Positions 21,355-32,328 of a DNA stretch of 64,000 bases are shown here, piece by piece; position 1 is the first letter of the stretch; the number at the start of each line of letters is the position of its first letter. A model generated the notes under the pieces. That model searched no databases and was not told where the DNA came from. It saw only the letters and a list, made by a program, of their open reading frames with translations. A program made the translations under genes and the position numbers. The stretch is from the NCBI RefSeq assembly GCF_029784135.1, contig NC_073745.1, positions 244,431,624 through 244,495,623 of the forward strand, read 5' to 3'. The DNA comes from Toxorhynchites rutilus septentrionalis (Eukaryota > Arthropoda > Insecta > Diptera > Culicidae).

Positions 21355-21475
21355 TATGAGCCTCTTCCTCAGAGCTGATTCAGAAATATCGAGGTCTGCC
21401 GCAATCCGACGTTTCGAGCCTTCATCCCGAAGCCTCTGGCGGGCCATTTGAGCATTTCGAGAGTGCATTTCTTCA
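21355..21475 (-). pseudogene. Pogo-like transposase, pasillaqua-type helix-turn-helix remnant
   Basis: On - the frame gives AQMARQRLRDEGSKRRIAAD then LDISESALRKRL, the usual pattern of a psq/HTH N-terminus in pogo-type transposases (G.S.R.AA....I..S.LR.RL). It ends in a stop shortly before LINE C. The companion CENP-B-like half is at 16420-16740 on the same strand. LINE B is inserted just upstream of it. Confidence 0.5.
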
Positions 21476-21515
21476 AATCAGTTTTCTTCTTGTGGGTTCC
21501 GTTAAAAATTTAGTT

Positions 21516-23681
21516 TTTTTTTATATAAATCGTTTATTTTTACAGGCTCAGTTACATTAGTTTAAAGGAGCCGAATTCTTAAATATATGTTTTAAAACTA
21601 TACATAAATAATTTTCCTAACACTATGGTTAGTAAGGTGGGAAACCGATTACTCGCGGTTTACTCGAGTTTAGAGGGTGACATATTCTTTCAGGAAAGGG
21701 ATGGGATATAAGGGAATTGTTACAATGTTGATGATCACACTCGATTCTTAAATCTATTCGTATATCTATTGTATATTTACATTTCAAGTTATTTTGCTGT
21801 TTATACCAAGGGGGCCAATCGCTCGCAATGGATGAAAAGGAGGGTATAAGGACATAGGTACAATCACACACGAAGATCGATAGCTTTAAGGAAAACATAT
21901 ATTTGGGTCATGTAATCAAGGTCTAACCGAGCCAACACATCTCTCACTGGCACATTGGGCTGTCTTCCTCGGGCCCGAAGGGAGTTTTCTAAATTCGATC
22001 TGGCGACAAGATACACCTCGCACGACCAAACAACATGCTCGATGTCGTGATAACCTTGACCACAGACGCAGAGATTGTTGCTGGCAAGATTGAAACGAAA
22101 GAGAAGCGCATCTAACGAACAGTGATTGGACATGAGTCGGGAGAAGGTGCGAATAAAGTCCCGACTCAAGTCCAGACTTTTGAACCACGGTTTGAGGCTA
22201 ACCTTAGGGATAATCGAGTGAAACCACCGGCCCAATTCATCTTCGTTCCATTTGCGTTGCCAGTTAGCGATGGTATTTTTACGGACTAAAGAAAAAAATT
22301 CATTGAAGGCGATTTGACGCTGGTAAATGTCGCCTTCAATCGCACCTACCTTTGCTAATGAGTCAGCCATCTCATTACCCGGAATTGAGCAATGAGAAGG
22401 GACCCAGACAAAGGTAATGACATAACAGCGTCTGGATAAAGCACTCAAAATTTCTCGTATTCTCTCAAGGAAGTACGGCGAGTGCTTTTTCCGGCCTCAC
22501 TGAACGGATAGCTTCGACAGAGCTAAGACTATCCGTTACAATGTAATAGTGTTCAACAGGTCGAGAGGCGACGCTGTCAAGCGCCCAATGAATTGCTGCC
22601 AATTCAGCAATATACACTGAGCAAGGATTCTGAAGACTGTGTGAGGTGCTAAAAAATTCGTTGAACACTCCAAATCCTGTGGACTCGTTTATAGTGGACC
22701 CATCAGTAAAGTACATATTATCACAATTGATACCCCCATACTTTGAATCGAAGATCGTTGGAGCGATCCTCGATCGTTGATAATCTGAATATCCATGGAT
22801 ATCCTGCTTCATGGACAGATCAAAATGCACAGAGGAATTGATGTAGTCAGGAAAACAAACACGGTTGGGAATATACAAAGAAGGATCAACCTGCATGGAG
22901 ATGAATTCATGATATGAACTCATGAATCCGGAGTGAAAATTTAGCTCGATCAGCTGCTCAAAATTTCCGATCACCAATGGGTTCATAACCTTACACCGGA
23001 TGAAGAACCGAAGAGATAATAATTTGAAGCGATCTTTTAGTGGGAGTACGCCTGCCAAAACCTCGAGACTCATGGTATGCGTTGAGGGCATACATCCCAA
23101 CGCAATACGGAGACAAAGATACTGAATTCGTTCGAGTTTAATGAGGTGTGTTTTGGCAGCTGATTGAAAACAGAAACTGCCATACTCCATCACTGAGAGA
23201 ATAGTTGTTCGATACAACATTATAAGATCTTCGGGATGGGCTCCCCACCAGGTGCCGGTAATTGTACGGAGAAAGTTTATTCTTTGTTGACATTTTTTAC
23301 TCAGATACCTAATATGGGCCCCCAAGTACATTTGGAGTCGAACCAGACCCCAAGATACTTGAATGACATAGCATGAGTGATCGGTTTACCCAAAAGTTGA
23401 AGCTTTGGTTTTGCTGGCTTATGCTTCCTATAAAAAACCACCATCTCTGTTTTCTCCGTGGAGAATTCGATCCCTAGCCCAATGTCCCAGGTTGAAAAAT
23501 TGTTCAAAGTATCTTGTAAGGGTCCTTGCAGATCGGATTCGTTTGATCCTACGACAGACACCACTCCATCATCTGCAAGTTGTCTTAGGCTGCAATTTTG
23601 TGTAAGGCAATTGTCGATGTCGCTTACATAGAAGTTGTACAAAAGGGGGCTTAAACATGAGTCCTGGGGGAGTCCCATGTA
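21516..23681 (-). mobile_element. LINE B: 5'-truncated I-clade LINE
   Basis: The body is flanked by the 12-bp duplication AAAAATTTAGTT at 21504-21515 and 23682-23693. The poly(A) is a T-run next to 21516. The element is truncated inside the reverse transcriptase, just before the GLPQ motif. The 3' UTR contains attcggctcctttaaac and tgtaactgagcctgtaaaaa. Same family group as LINE A but clearly diverged. Confidence 0.88.
21864..23678 (-). pseudogene. LINE B reverse transcriptase/RNase H, two frameshifts
   Basis: The reading starts GLPQDSCLSPLLYNFYV, with Asp where the family has Gly in GLPQGS. LADDGVVSV holds the catalytic Asp pair. A 1-nt change in the G-run near 23318 shifts frame, and a second in the A-run near 22480 does so again. 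RNase H motifs are TDGSTINESTGFG, AELAAIHWAL, TDSLSSVEAI and WVPSHCSIPGNEMADSLAK. The C-terminus retains CVCGQGYHDIEHVVWSC, a Cys/His motif typical of I/R1-type elements that LINE A has lost. It is a non-functional fragment. Confidence 0.88.
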
Positions 23682-23693
23682 AAAAATTTAGTT

Positions 23694-24130
23694 GAAAACA
23701 TTGTACAATTTTTTTTCAGAGCAAAACTCTGGTGCGAAGTTTTGCCCCACAAGCAATTTTTGAACTAATCGATTTTTTAAAAAAAGCTCTTGAACTTTTT
23801 TACAAAAACGAATACGCACTATCATCTACTATAGAATTAAGGTTTCCTTGACAGTGTAGTTTCGAACTTTCCAGTTATTTTAGGTAAGTTAATCGTCATC
23901 TCCAAAACTGAAAAAAATTAGATCAAAACATCGCAAAACTCATTCTACCCCATAACTTTTTGCCATTTTCATGAAATGTATCTTGTTTATATGTTTGAGC
24001 TGCTGGTGTAATAATGTATCAAACGAATATACTGTTGTAGAAATTTTATGCTCGTTTGCTTCAAAAAGGTCGATGCGCACTTTTGCCCCGTGCGCACCTT
24101 TTCCCCGCACTACTCTACAAAGTTTAGAAA
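23694..24130 (-). mobile_element. 5' side of the pogo-like fossil
   Basis: This continues the DNA interrupted by LINE B. Words such as ttttgccccgtgcgcacc and gcgaagttttgccccacaag repeat in it, a subterminal-repeat look common in transposon ends. No clear TA-flanked end was found. Confidence 0.35.
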
Positions 24131-24870
24131 AATCGTAGAACGTCGGGGCAGCAGCAGGCTAATTTGACGTGGAATTGCTCCATATATTAAAAATCCATAA
24201 AGTCATACTGGTACATCCAATACTTTCCAAGATAACAGTTTGGGTAGTGCAGAAAGTTATATTTTGTAAATTTTTCCTCGATCACAGGGATATATTATCG
24301 TTCAAATTTAAACTTAAAGAAGTGTTAACGTATGTTTCGTCGTTTATTACACGTATTCGTATTCTGTTAGAAACACAAGACAAAGCTTGCGAGTATCCGT
24401 TTTAGTGATCATATTCCGTCACGTTTATTCGAAGGTGAAATGATTATTAAATCACAGAAACCATCTTTAAGCGGTCTTCAACAAATTTTATTTTTTTTTC
24501 ATGTAAAGATATCAAAAAAAATAATTTTAGGATTGTTTAATTTTTTTAATTTTTGGGAAAATGCATTCTGAATGAATCGCTTAGAAACTTTACTTCTAAT
24601 TATTGACAACACTAACGTTTTAGTGCTGGTATCTAGTAGAAAACTTACGGAGACTAATCATGAACAAAACATAAACTAAGGCAAATCAAACCAAGCAACA
24701 CATTCCGGCTGTTTCGTCGAAAAACATAAACCTTCGGCTGTCAGCGCCTCAATCATGTCTCACCAAATCTAGAACTGAACATACTTTTTGCAATTTCCCC
24801 CTTTATGGTAATTTTGAAAGGAAGAACTGCGCCGCTTCCAGTTTGCCAAACCGCAATTGTTCGTTCGCAG
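24131..24870. other. Upstream DNA of cuticular gene 2, no gene assigned
   Basis: Around 24160, tttgacgtggaattgctcca resembles 12380-12400, so part of this stretch is repetitive. The open frame on - at 25079-24753 crosses the cuticular promoter and matches nothing known; I treat it as chance. Confidence 0.4.
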
Positions 24871-24872
24871 AT

Positions 24873-24897
24873 GTTAGAAACGGAATCAGTTTCTAAC
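24873..24897. promoter_or_regulatory. Perfect 9-bp inverted repeat upstream of cuticular gene 2
   Basis: GTTAGAAAC and GTTTCTAAC are separated by 7 bp, about 150 bp upstream of the TATA box. Dyads like this are often dimer-binding sites, but no factor can be assigned. Confidence 0.35.
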
Positions 24898-25043
24898 AAC
24901 ATGCGAACAACCGGAAGATCTCCCAGATTTCCAACCGGCAGCGTTCGCACACTTGTTTCGCCTTCGCAGCCATAACCAATGGCCGGAACGCATGAACATG
25001 GCAAGGCATTCTTCGCTTGTCTGGGTCTTATTTGCATGCCTCG

Positions 25044-25082
25044 TATAAAAGCATTGATATGGCTTTGGAATGTTATCATTTG
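25044..25082 (+). promoter_or_regulatory. Core promoter of cuticular gene 2
   Basis: TATAAAA at 25044-25050 is followed by a TCATTT initiator-like site at about 25077, with normal spacing. The predicted 5' UTR is about 50 nt before the ATG at 25130. Confidence 0.55.
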
Positions 25083-25129
25083 TTGGTTGGAATTGTACAG
25101 GGTGTAAAGTCAATAGTTCAAGCGCTGAA

Positions 25130-25903
25130 ATGTTTAAAGTAATAAGATAACCGATGAAACATGGTTCATTTAACTAACAGAGATTCGACTCTTATTTCAA
25201 ACAGATCGCCGCAACATTGATCTTGTTGGGACTGGTTTTTGGCAGTGCTCTGCCCCAGGATCGTCTTCGCTCGAGAGGAAATCAAGTGGGTGATGTGAGG
25301 TCCCGGGGTTCCGAACGACAAGTACCCCGAGCCCGAGGGGATCAGAACGCTTTTGGCGGTGGACAAGGTCAACAAAACGGCGCTCGTGGATGGCGAGCGG
25401 AAGAGGACCAGGGTCGTCAGGAACTGGAAGAGCAGAACCAAGGTGAGCTTCCGGAAGAAGAAGAAGCGGAACAAAATGGCGAAGGGGGTGAGCAGAACGC
25501 AAGTGACGATCAGAATGAGCAAGGGGTGGAAGAAAATGGACAACGCGAGCAACAAGATGAGCAAGGGGATGAATCTTCGGGAAATGAGCAAAGTATGGCC
25601 AATTATGAGTATGCATACGGTGTTGCCGATCCACAAAGTGGTGACTATAAGGATCAATGGGAGAAACGAGTTGGTAACCGTGTGAAGGGCTTCTATTCAT
25701 TCGAGCAGTCTGATGGCAAAACACGTTTGGTTGAATACGAGGTTGACGGCAAAAAGGGTTTTGAGGCAATTGTCACCGAAATAAAACAGGATGAGGGTAA
25801 AAAAGAAGAACAATCTGAGGGAGATGGTAACGACAACATCAATGAAATTGGCTACAGCTATACCAAGGTAAAATTGTACAATGATAATTCTATGAAAAAT
25901 TGA
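25130..25903 (+). CDS. RR-type cuticular protein (chitin-binding 4), gene 2
   Basis: Exon 1 is 25130-25138 (Met-Phe-Lys), the intron is 25139-25204 (gtaata...ttcaaacag, 66 bp) and exon 2 is 25205-25903. The product is 235 residues. It has a signal peptide MFKIAATLILLGLVFGSA, then an Arg/Gly/Gln region at about 22-60 and a strongly acidic Gln/Glu/Asp/Asn linker at about 68-133. The RR consensus at about 137-193 (YEYAYGVADPQSGDYKDQWE, KRVG, SDGKTRLVEYEVDGKKGFEA) is close to that of gene 1. The C-terminus, GYSYTKVKLYN, also echoes gene 1. A model starting inside exon 2 would miss the start of the signal peptide. Predicted role: secreted chitin-binding cuticle component. Confidence 0.9.
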
Positions 25904-25959
25904 GTATATTTTTCACTCTCTATCGTATATCAACCTACTGGCTGAGCTAGCCTTACATA

Positions 25960-25969
25960 AATAAATAAA
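25960..25969 (+). terminator. Poly(A) signal of cuticular gene 2
   Basis: Two overlapping AATAAA hexamers at 25960-25965 and 25964-25969, about 57 nt after the stop, with T/G-rich sequence after them. Confidence 0.7.
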
Positions 25970-26257
25970 GTATATATCTCATTGTTTGACGTTGCGTCAT
26001 CAGCCGAAACCTTATGATGCGTAATGTTATTATTCATGCAAGCAATAACGTCCACCCGCTGCTATGCGGAGGAGGGCTCTGTCGAACTAGTTATGTGTAC
26101 GCAAAGAGCAGAGCAAGCGTGTCGAACAACAACAAAACTCGTTGGATATGCATAAACATACGCACGGCGCTTCCTCATTGGTATTCTTTAACATTGGGTG
26201 CTGACGTGAAAGAAACCAAAAGGGCATTGAATCGAGGACTTTTCGTGAAACATTCGA

Positions 26258-26263
26258 TTTATT
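26258..26263 (-). terminator. Poly(A) signal of the large secreted-protein gene
   Basis: AATAAA on the - strand about 68 nt past the stop. The two convergent genes' signals are about 290 bp apart. Confidence 0.65.
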
Positions 26264-26330
26264 ATTAATCTATAACAACTGCAACTACCACTAAATTAAC
26301 AATGCTTCTTTGGTGAGCTTTCAGTCTGCT

Positions 26331-28945
26331 TCAGTTGAGCGTTTGGAACTTAACATAACTTCGACCTCTACGATGGCTACTTTGGCTGAGATTGTCACTA
26401 ACGCTATTCCCCTGCTGTTCTAGTTTGCTGTTCGCTTGCTGTTGTCGATCGTCCCCCTTGGAAGCCTCGAATCCAAACACAGGATTGTCCACATAGGCTC
26501 CTTTTTGGTGTTTGTTCTGTGGTTCAACATATCCCTCCTCAGGACTGCTGATTTCCTTCAATTGTTCGAAAAATTTCGGAGATTTATATACTCCTTGGTG
26601 TGACTTGGAAATCCCGTAGCCTATTTTTACAATCGGTTCTTGGCGAGCGGGAGTGTTATTAACTTGCACTTTGATCCGTTGATCCTCCTCCCCTTCGGAT
26701 GAATTTGAGATCCCATTACTGGCGTCGTTTGGGTCTTGAGTATCACTCTTTTCAGCCATTGTTACGGGCCCCTGGAAGCCAGTAGCAGTACCATTAAAAC
26801 TGGCAATATTTATCAATTTCTCGTACGAGTCAATGTCATCCTCAGTTAATTCTTTGTTGAAATAATCCTTGAATAGCTCATTGAATTGATCTACAGTTAG
26901 TCCCCCATTTCGGCTAACCAAGACTCGAGTGATTTCTAGTGGATCTGTTGTTCCGTTATACTTTTCCAACAAGAGGTCTGCGTTTTCGGTGCTTTGTGAA
27001 TCAGGTCCTCGCATACCAGTGGACTCATCAAAAGCTTGGAAACTGTTGCCCACAAAGTGACCATAGCTATCACGTAATCCCAGCCCGTTGAACTCATTCA
27101 ATTGTTGAAGAGAACTCCCACTGGCTTCATTTGTCGAGCCACCGTTGCTACGGTCCAACACGAAACGAGCTCCGGCTTGGTCATTGACTTTGATTTGAGT
27201 GCCCCTATTTTCCGTTTGAACATTTTGGAACCCTGTTGTACCAGCCTGTGAATGCTGCTTTTCGGTTTGTTTCGCGAATGAGCCCCAGTACGTTGTAGGG
27301 GCGATCAATTTACCCCGACCACCTTGAGGGCTCTGTTCGCCCATCAGTTCTGACATTTTTTCTGGGACCTCTTGATCGAGTTGTAGACCCGAAGTCATAC
27401 TCATCATCATCCCTTGCTGTGGAGCGGCGGAACCTTTTTTCAACTGCTCCATGTATTGCTGGGAAAGTTTGTCGAATTGAAAAGTGTAACTAGGAGCAAG
27501 ACCAGCGCGGATGGGCTGTGATCCGTTTCTTCCCGAGTTGGCACCGCCAGCTTTCATACCGTCTGTGGTATTGCCAGGCAACGCTAGTGGGGTCGTCATT
27601 TGAATCAGCTCGTCCTTCGCCAAAGTCTCCCGCACCGAATACCCGGATGTAGTGACCGGCATTCCGTCTATCTCGAAACTTATCTTCGGTTCTTGCAACT
27701 GTTCAGTCGATGAAGACCCGAAATCGGCCCTCTCGAACTCAATTCGATCCCGACGATTGCCCGAGTACTGCTTAACCCGGCTGTGACCCCCAATAATCTC
27801 AACCACATTCGCTTTGGATGTTTTGCCATCCCGTGCCTTGTCGTACTTAACCAGCAGATATATCGAGTCCTCATCGTCCTCCTTCGAATCCGGGTTTTGA
27901 ATGGTACCTGCGGTTGTGGTTGTTGGTTTTGAAGACGTGTTCATGGTAGGTTTAATCGTGGTTGACGTAACGTCATAAACCAAAGGAGTGAACTGAACGG
28001 GACCAGTCTTATCACTTTCGAAAGGGATTCTCAGTTGGGGGTTCCTGAACAAAACACTTGGAGTGACCGGGTTTACTATGATCAACTGTTGCTCGACTGG
28101 TTTTCGCTCACCAAACGGTGCTTTCGTTGTACGTTTTGGGTCATTCTTCTCCTTACTCTGGCTGAAACTAGATCCTTGGGTTCTATTATTTCCATAGCTT
28201 GAGCTTTGACTGCTCTGGAAAACGTTCTTCTGTAGTGGAAGCTTCTCCAAACCTGGTGCAAATCCCTGTTTGTGAAGATTGTGTTCGATTGGTTGCTGCG
28301 TCGTTACAAAATTTTGATAGACAGGAGTTGTTGATCCCCAAATTGAGGTGTGTTGAGGCCATCGACTCGACGGGGATGTCTTCTTAGCACCGGGAGAATG
28401 TCTGTATCCGAGCTTGACGAATGCTGAAGTCGTCGTAGGATCAGTGGTCGTTGTAGAATCACTCGGACCGAATGCCGTCGTATAAGTCCACGCAATACTT
28501 CCTTCATTTTGTTTTGGCTTCTTCTCCCTTACACTTCCACCAGTGCCTTGGTTCTTGGTTCCCATTTTAAAGCCTTGACGAGTTCTAGAGCTTTTGAACC
28601 CCTTCCGTCCATCATTTTTGCGACTTTCTTTTTTAGATTCATACGATCCCTCAAGGGGTGCTTCTTCTTTCTTGTACCCGAACTGGGCATTAGTTTGACC
28701 TTCCGTTTTATGGTCACTCCCACGGGATTCTTTGAAGTGCGTAGTGTGTATCTCAAACGGAACATGTTTAATGTCTATCTCATAACCGTCACGCTTCACT
28801 GCACTTCCTAATGTCACCATCAGCAGTATTGCCAGCAACAGCACAGGATGGGTCATCTGTAAGGCACACGAACAAACAAAATCCTCATTCATTTCAAGCT
28901 CCCAGATTCAGGACACCGCGCGCGCAAAGAACTCACCTGAGCCAT
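26331..28945 (-). CDS. Large secreted low-complexity protein, uncharacterised
   Basis: Exon 1 at 28945-28937 encodes Met-Ala-Gln; the intron 28936-28857 (gtgagt...ccttacag, 80 bp) is followed by exon 2 at 28856-26331. The product is 844 residues. A signal peptide (MTHPVLLLAILLMVTLGSA) is followed by a Lys-Arg pair and YEIDIKHVPFEIHTTHF. The rest is mostly hydrophilic and rich in Ser, Gly, Gln, Thr, Asn and charged residues, with a Thr-rich stretch at about 140-160 and Gln-rich sections. A short folded-looking piece holds GGLTVDQFNELFKDYF. I do not recognise the family. Position beside a cuticular gene and the same micro-exon plan suggest an extracellular or cuticle-associated role, which is inference. 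No frameshift in 2.5 kb argues for a real, constrained gene. Confidence 0.82.
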
Positions 28946-28983
28946 GCTGAATTCAACCACTAAACCGTCCACGGCAATCAACG

Positions 28984-29021
28984 AACTGACCACTTTCTTT
29001 CCCATTACCAAACTATTTATA
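28984..29021 (-). promoter_or_regulatory. Core promoter of the large secreted-protein gene
   Basis: On - a TATAAATA box at 29021-29014 precedes TCAGTT at 28989-28984. Start A at 28987 lies about 34 nt from the first T of TATA, leaving a 5' UTR of about 41 nt before ATG 28945. The same architecture as cuticular gene 1. Confidence 0.65.
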
Positions 29022-29029
29022 AGTGAAAC

Positions 29030-29640
29030 CACCATAACTGGCAAAAACCATCGAGGAAATCACGAAAACCCTACGGCACTGGTTCCTAATTGAACACCGG
29101 CAAAAATCGAAAACAAAAAAGAAACACACCCGATGAAAGAACATCGCAGGCTGGCGTTTCTTACGCATCAGAGAGCGCCCGCCGCCGCCTCCCATAAGAA
29201 AGTGCAAGTGATAACGGTTGGTACAAGTCGGTGAAAGACCACAGATTGTGGACACAGACGGTTGTGATTCGACGCCAAGCGCGCGTTTGGGCTGTTTGGT
29301 CTGCACCGTGTCTGTGCCGCGCGCGCGTTGAAGGATTGCATGTGAATCATAGACATTCATATCGGTAGGAGCTCTACATAAGCGAAGGTACCCGCGATCG
29401 TTTGGAACATCGAGGTCCCCCCTGTTTGGAGTGGTTCGCAGTTAAGCGGTACATTGTTCGTTCAGACTGCAGCATGTGTTTTCTTGACGTTCGCAAATCA
29501 CGATCGGCTAGTGTCAATTGTTGGCAGTGCATGTTTTGTATCTTCTGGCGGAATTCATACAATTGACCGGCTTTTTGGGTGCATCTTATATAAGGTTTAC
29601 ACGAACATTGATACAAAAAGTCATATTCTGCATACTCAGT
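29030..29640. other. Upstream flank of the large secreted-protein gene
   Basis: GC-richer DNA up to about 29350, then ordinary sequence. Open frames here overlap on both strands and show no family features. It may contain distal control elements. Confidence 0.4.
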
Positions 29641-29699
29641 TTGGCAGAAACCCATCAAAATAATATAAAAAAATAAACGTATTTTCATAAAATTTTCGA

Positions 29700-30100
29700 G
29701 TAAAAAAGTATTAATAGTCCTTACAACTTCCAACAGGTAGCCTAAACATTGAAGGAAGGGCACTTTAACAGCGGAAAAGTTTTTCTAACAATAGCTTTTC
29801 CATGTTTTGCTTCAAAAAAATACAACAGTTCTAATGTTGTTTACTAAAAAAAAATTAAAAAAATTGGTGAAGAATTAAATGTAGGGAACTCTTGATATTT
29901 TCATAAAAAAATATCGAACAATTTTAAAAAGAAAATTTCATTAAATTTTTTTTGAAAATTTGAATTGATTTTTCTCAGAAATATATATATTTTTTTTTTT
30001 TAAATTCAGAGAAATGCATATGAGTAGACCATACAATTGCCAACAAGTCATCCATACATCGGAAGATGGACACTTTTACAGGGTAAAAGTTTTTGTAATA
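29700..30100 (+). repeat. Dispersed repeat R1, left part (split by rosa-like copy 1)
   Basis: Contains caacaagtcatccatacatc and ggaagatggacacttttaca, found also inverted near 34180-34240 and as variants near 44110-44165 and 45600-45640. The repeat continues at 31182 after the transposon insertion. Confidence 0.55.
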
Positions 30101-31179
30101 CAGCGTTTTCCAACTTTAAATTCCGAAAGTAAATTGAAATAAAACACACTTAGAATTCGAATTTCGATGAAACTTTTATTCCAAATTAAAGTTTGGTTTA
30201 TGCCATTATGTGTGAAATACAACATCATTCAAATATCCACCTAGGGCTTCCTCGCACACCTTGATCCGGAACAGGTAATTTTCGATGAATTTTCGGCACA
30301 TATGGGGCGGTATCTCGGTCATAACTTCACGAATGTTGTCTTTCAAATGTTCAAGAGTTTGCGGAGAGTTGGCATAGACACGGTCTTTCGCATAACCCCA
30401 CAAAAAAAAGTCTAGCGGGTTCAAATCACATGATCTGGACGGCCCGATGACTCCACCAGACCATAATGCGCACCATACAGTGACTTACGGCGGATGCAAT
30501 GGCCTCTCAACAATCACGTGTGGATTTTCTGAGCCCCATATATGGAAATTTTGGGTGTTCACATAGCCACCGAGCTCGAAATGTGCCTCATCGCTGAAGA
30601 AAATTTGATGCGAAAATTTAGCATTTTGCTGCTGTTGTTCGTTCACCCAATCGACGTATGTCCGACGCATTCCATGGTCACCACGCTCTAATTTTTGTAC
30701 CAGTTGGACTTTATATGAATGTAGGTGCAAGTCTAAATGCAAAATTCGCCACAATGATGTGTTTGACAAGCTCAATTGCTGGGCACGCCGTGGAATCGAA
30801 ACATTCGGGTCATCCTCCACACTGGCAGCAACAGCAGCAATATTTTCGGCCGAACGCACATTACGATGATGCACAGGTTTCACAATATCCGCTACGGATC
30901 CAGTTTGTTCGAATTTACGCACTACATTAGCGATTGTGTGCTCTGTAGGCCGTCCATGACGACCAAAATCCGTCCGTAATGCTCGAACAACATTTGCCGG
31001 TTTTTCATCATTTTTATAGTATAATTTAACAAAATTAACACGTTGTGCGATGCTAAAACGATCCATATTGTAAAATGGCAGACATTCAACTAACGATATG
31101 ACGCTTTGGTTGACAGCTACGTCAAACGGTTGTCAGCACAGGGCTGTATACTTTCGGAAGCCCGAAATGGAAAACCCTG
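30101..31179 (-). mobile_element. rosa-like (DD41D) Tc1/mariner element, copy 1, internally deleted
   Basis: TA flanks both ends (30099-30100 and 31180-31181). The right end on - reads cagggttttccatttcgggc and ttccgaaagta; the left end has cagcgttttccaactttaaa and ttccgaaagta. About 240 bp are missing near 30446, where ggccgt occurs at both edges of the gap in copy 2, a microhomology-type deletion. Confidence 0.85.
30206..31066 (-). pseudogene. rosa-like transposase, middle deleted
   Basis: The frame starts at ATG 31066 with RFSIAQRVNFVKLYYKNDEK, a DUF4817-like helix-turn-helix, followed by SLWRILHLDLHLHSYKVQL and FFSDEAHFEL (first catalytic Asp). It then runs to VIVERPLHPP and loses its frame. 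After the deletion the C-terminus resumes at MNPLDFFLWGYAKDRVYANS (third catalytic Asp) and ends DVVFHT. The segment with the second Asp (QQDGATCHT in copy 2) is gone, so no active enzyme is possible. Copy 2 at 53808-54693 keeps that part. Confidence 0.85.
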
Positions 31180-31181
31180 TA

Positions 31182-31552
31182 CATAACATTTTTTTCATAT
31201 TTTCAATGAAAAAAAAACTAATATTTATTCTGTTTAGAGTAGAGATAGCGATCTAGTGTATTCTACAAAGTCTTAGATCTAATTGAAATATGAACTTTCA
31301 TCGAAAACGTCAACTTTCTATATTCTATAGTTTCTGGAATATATTGAATTTTTATATGGAGACTCCTGAAAAAATAATGTTTTATTCGTAACATTTATGT
31401 GTGTAAATTCTCTTGACATGCAAAAAGTTAGCAGAACATGTCAATTGCAATAATTCACACATAGAAATGTTGCGAGTAAAACATTATTTTGTCAAGAGTC
31501 TCCATATAAAAATGCAATATATTTCAGAAAGTATAGAATATAGAATATAGAA

Positions 31553-31589
<37 letters not shown>

Positions 31590-32320
31590 TTTTAATTAAA
31601 AAAACATATTTTAATGAAATTTTCTTTTCAAATTTATTTGACATTTTTTATGAAAATTTCAAGAAGTTCCTACATTTCATTCATTACCAATTTTTTTTAG
31701 GCTTATAGTTTTTGAGTTAATATTCAAAAAAAAACACACACACACAAAATTAAAAAATAATTGTTCAAAAACTATAAGAACCCAACATTTTTAGTTTAAG
31801 AATGAAATGTAGGAAATTATTAATGTTCTCATTAAAAAATTACATACAAATTTAACACTAGCACGAAGTCATTTTCGAGTCATTTTCACGTATTTTGAAT
31901 TTAATAAGGAAAATTACAAAAATGGTTGCATTTTAATTTTATTTCTTGTAATGACTTTCATCCATTGATCGAGGTAAATGTGTATTGGAGTCTATCTTCC
32001 TCAAAAGTGTTGAAATATCGATTTTTTTATATAGTATACCTATCTCTACGGATATGCGTCAATTTGACGCAATCGTTGTGTAGACCAAATTTTGTGCAAA
32101 CACCAAAAATATATAAATAATATATAGGACTGTACCGACACTTTAATCCGCAATCTCCGTTATCCGATACAGTATCCGTTATTCTCAAATGAACCTTAAT
32201 TTTACATATTTTCATTTTTTTATAGTCTATAATGAAATTGCTTTCTAAATGTTGTTATACAGCCATTCAATACCAAACCGATATAGTGATTCTCAGAACT
32301 TCGCGAAAAGTGGTCGTTTT
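31182..32320 (+). repeat. Dispersed repeat R1, right part, AT-rich
   Basis: After the rosa-like insertion the repeat continues with gagatagcgatctagtgtat, as in the copy near 44220. It contains an (AT)n microsatellite at about 31557-31586. The piece near 32035-32085 (tacctatctctacg, gcgtcaatttgacgc) returns inverted near 33675-33705. Confidence 0.5.
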
Positions 32321-32328
32321 ATTTCTTA

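Noticed and set aside
24753..25079. 108-residue frame on - overlapping the cuticular gene 2 promoter
   Set aside because: No known domain, and it crosses the TATA box and dyad of the + gene; treated as chance.
25166..25769. Two long open frames on - opposite cuticular gene 2
   Set aside because: Antisense shadows of the Gln/Glu-rich exon; no promoter or start logic.
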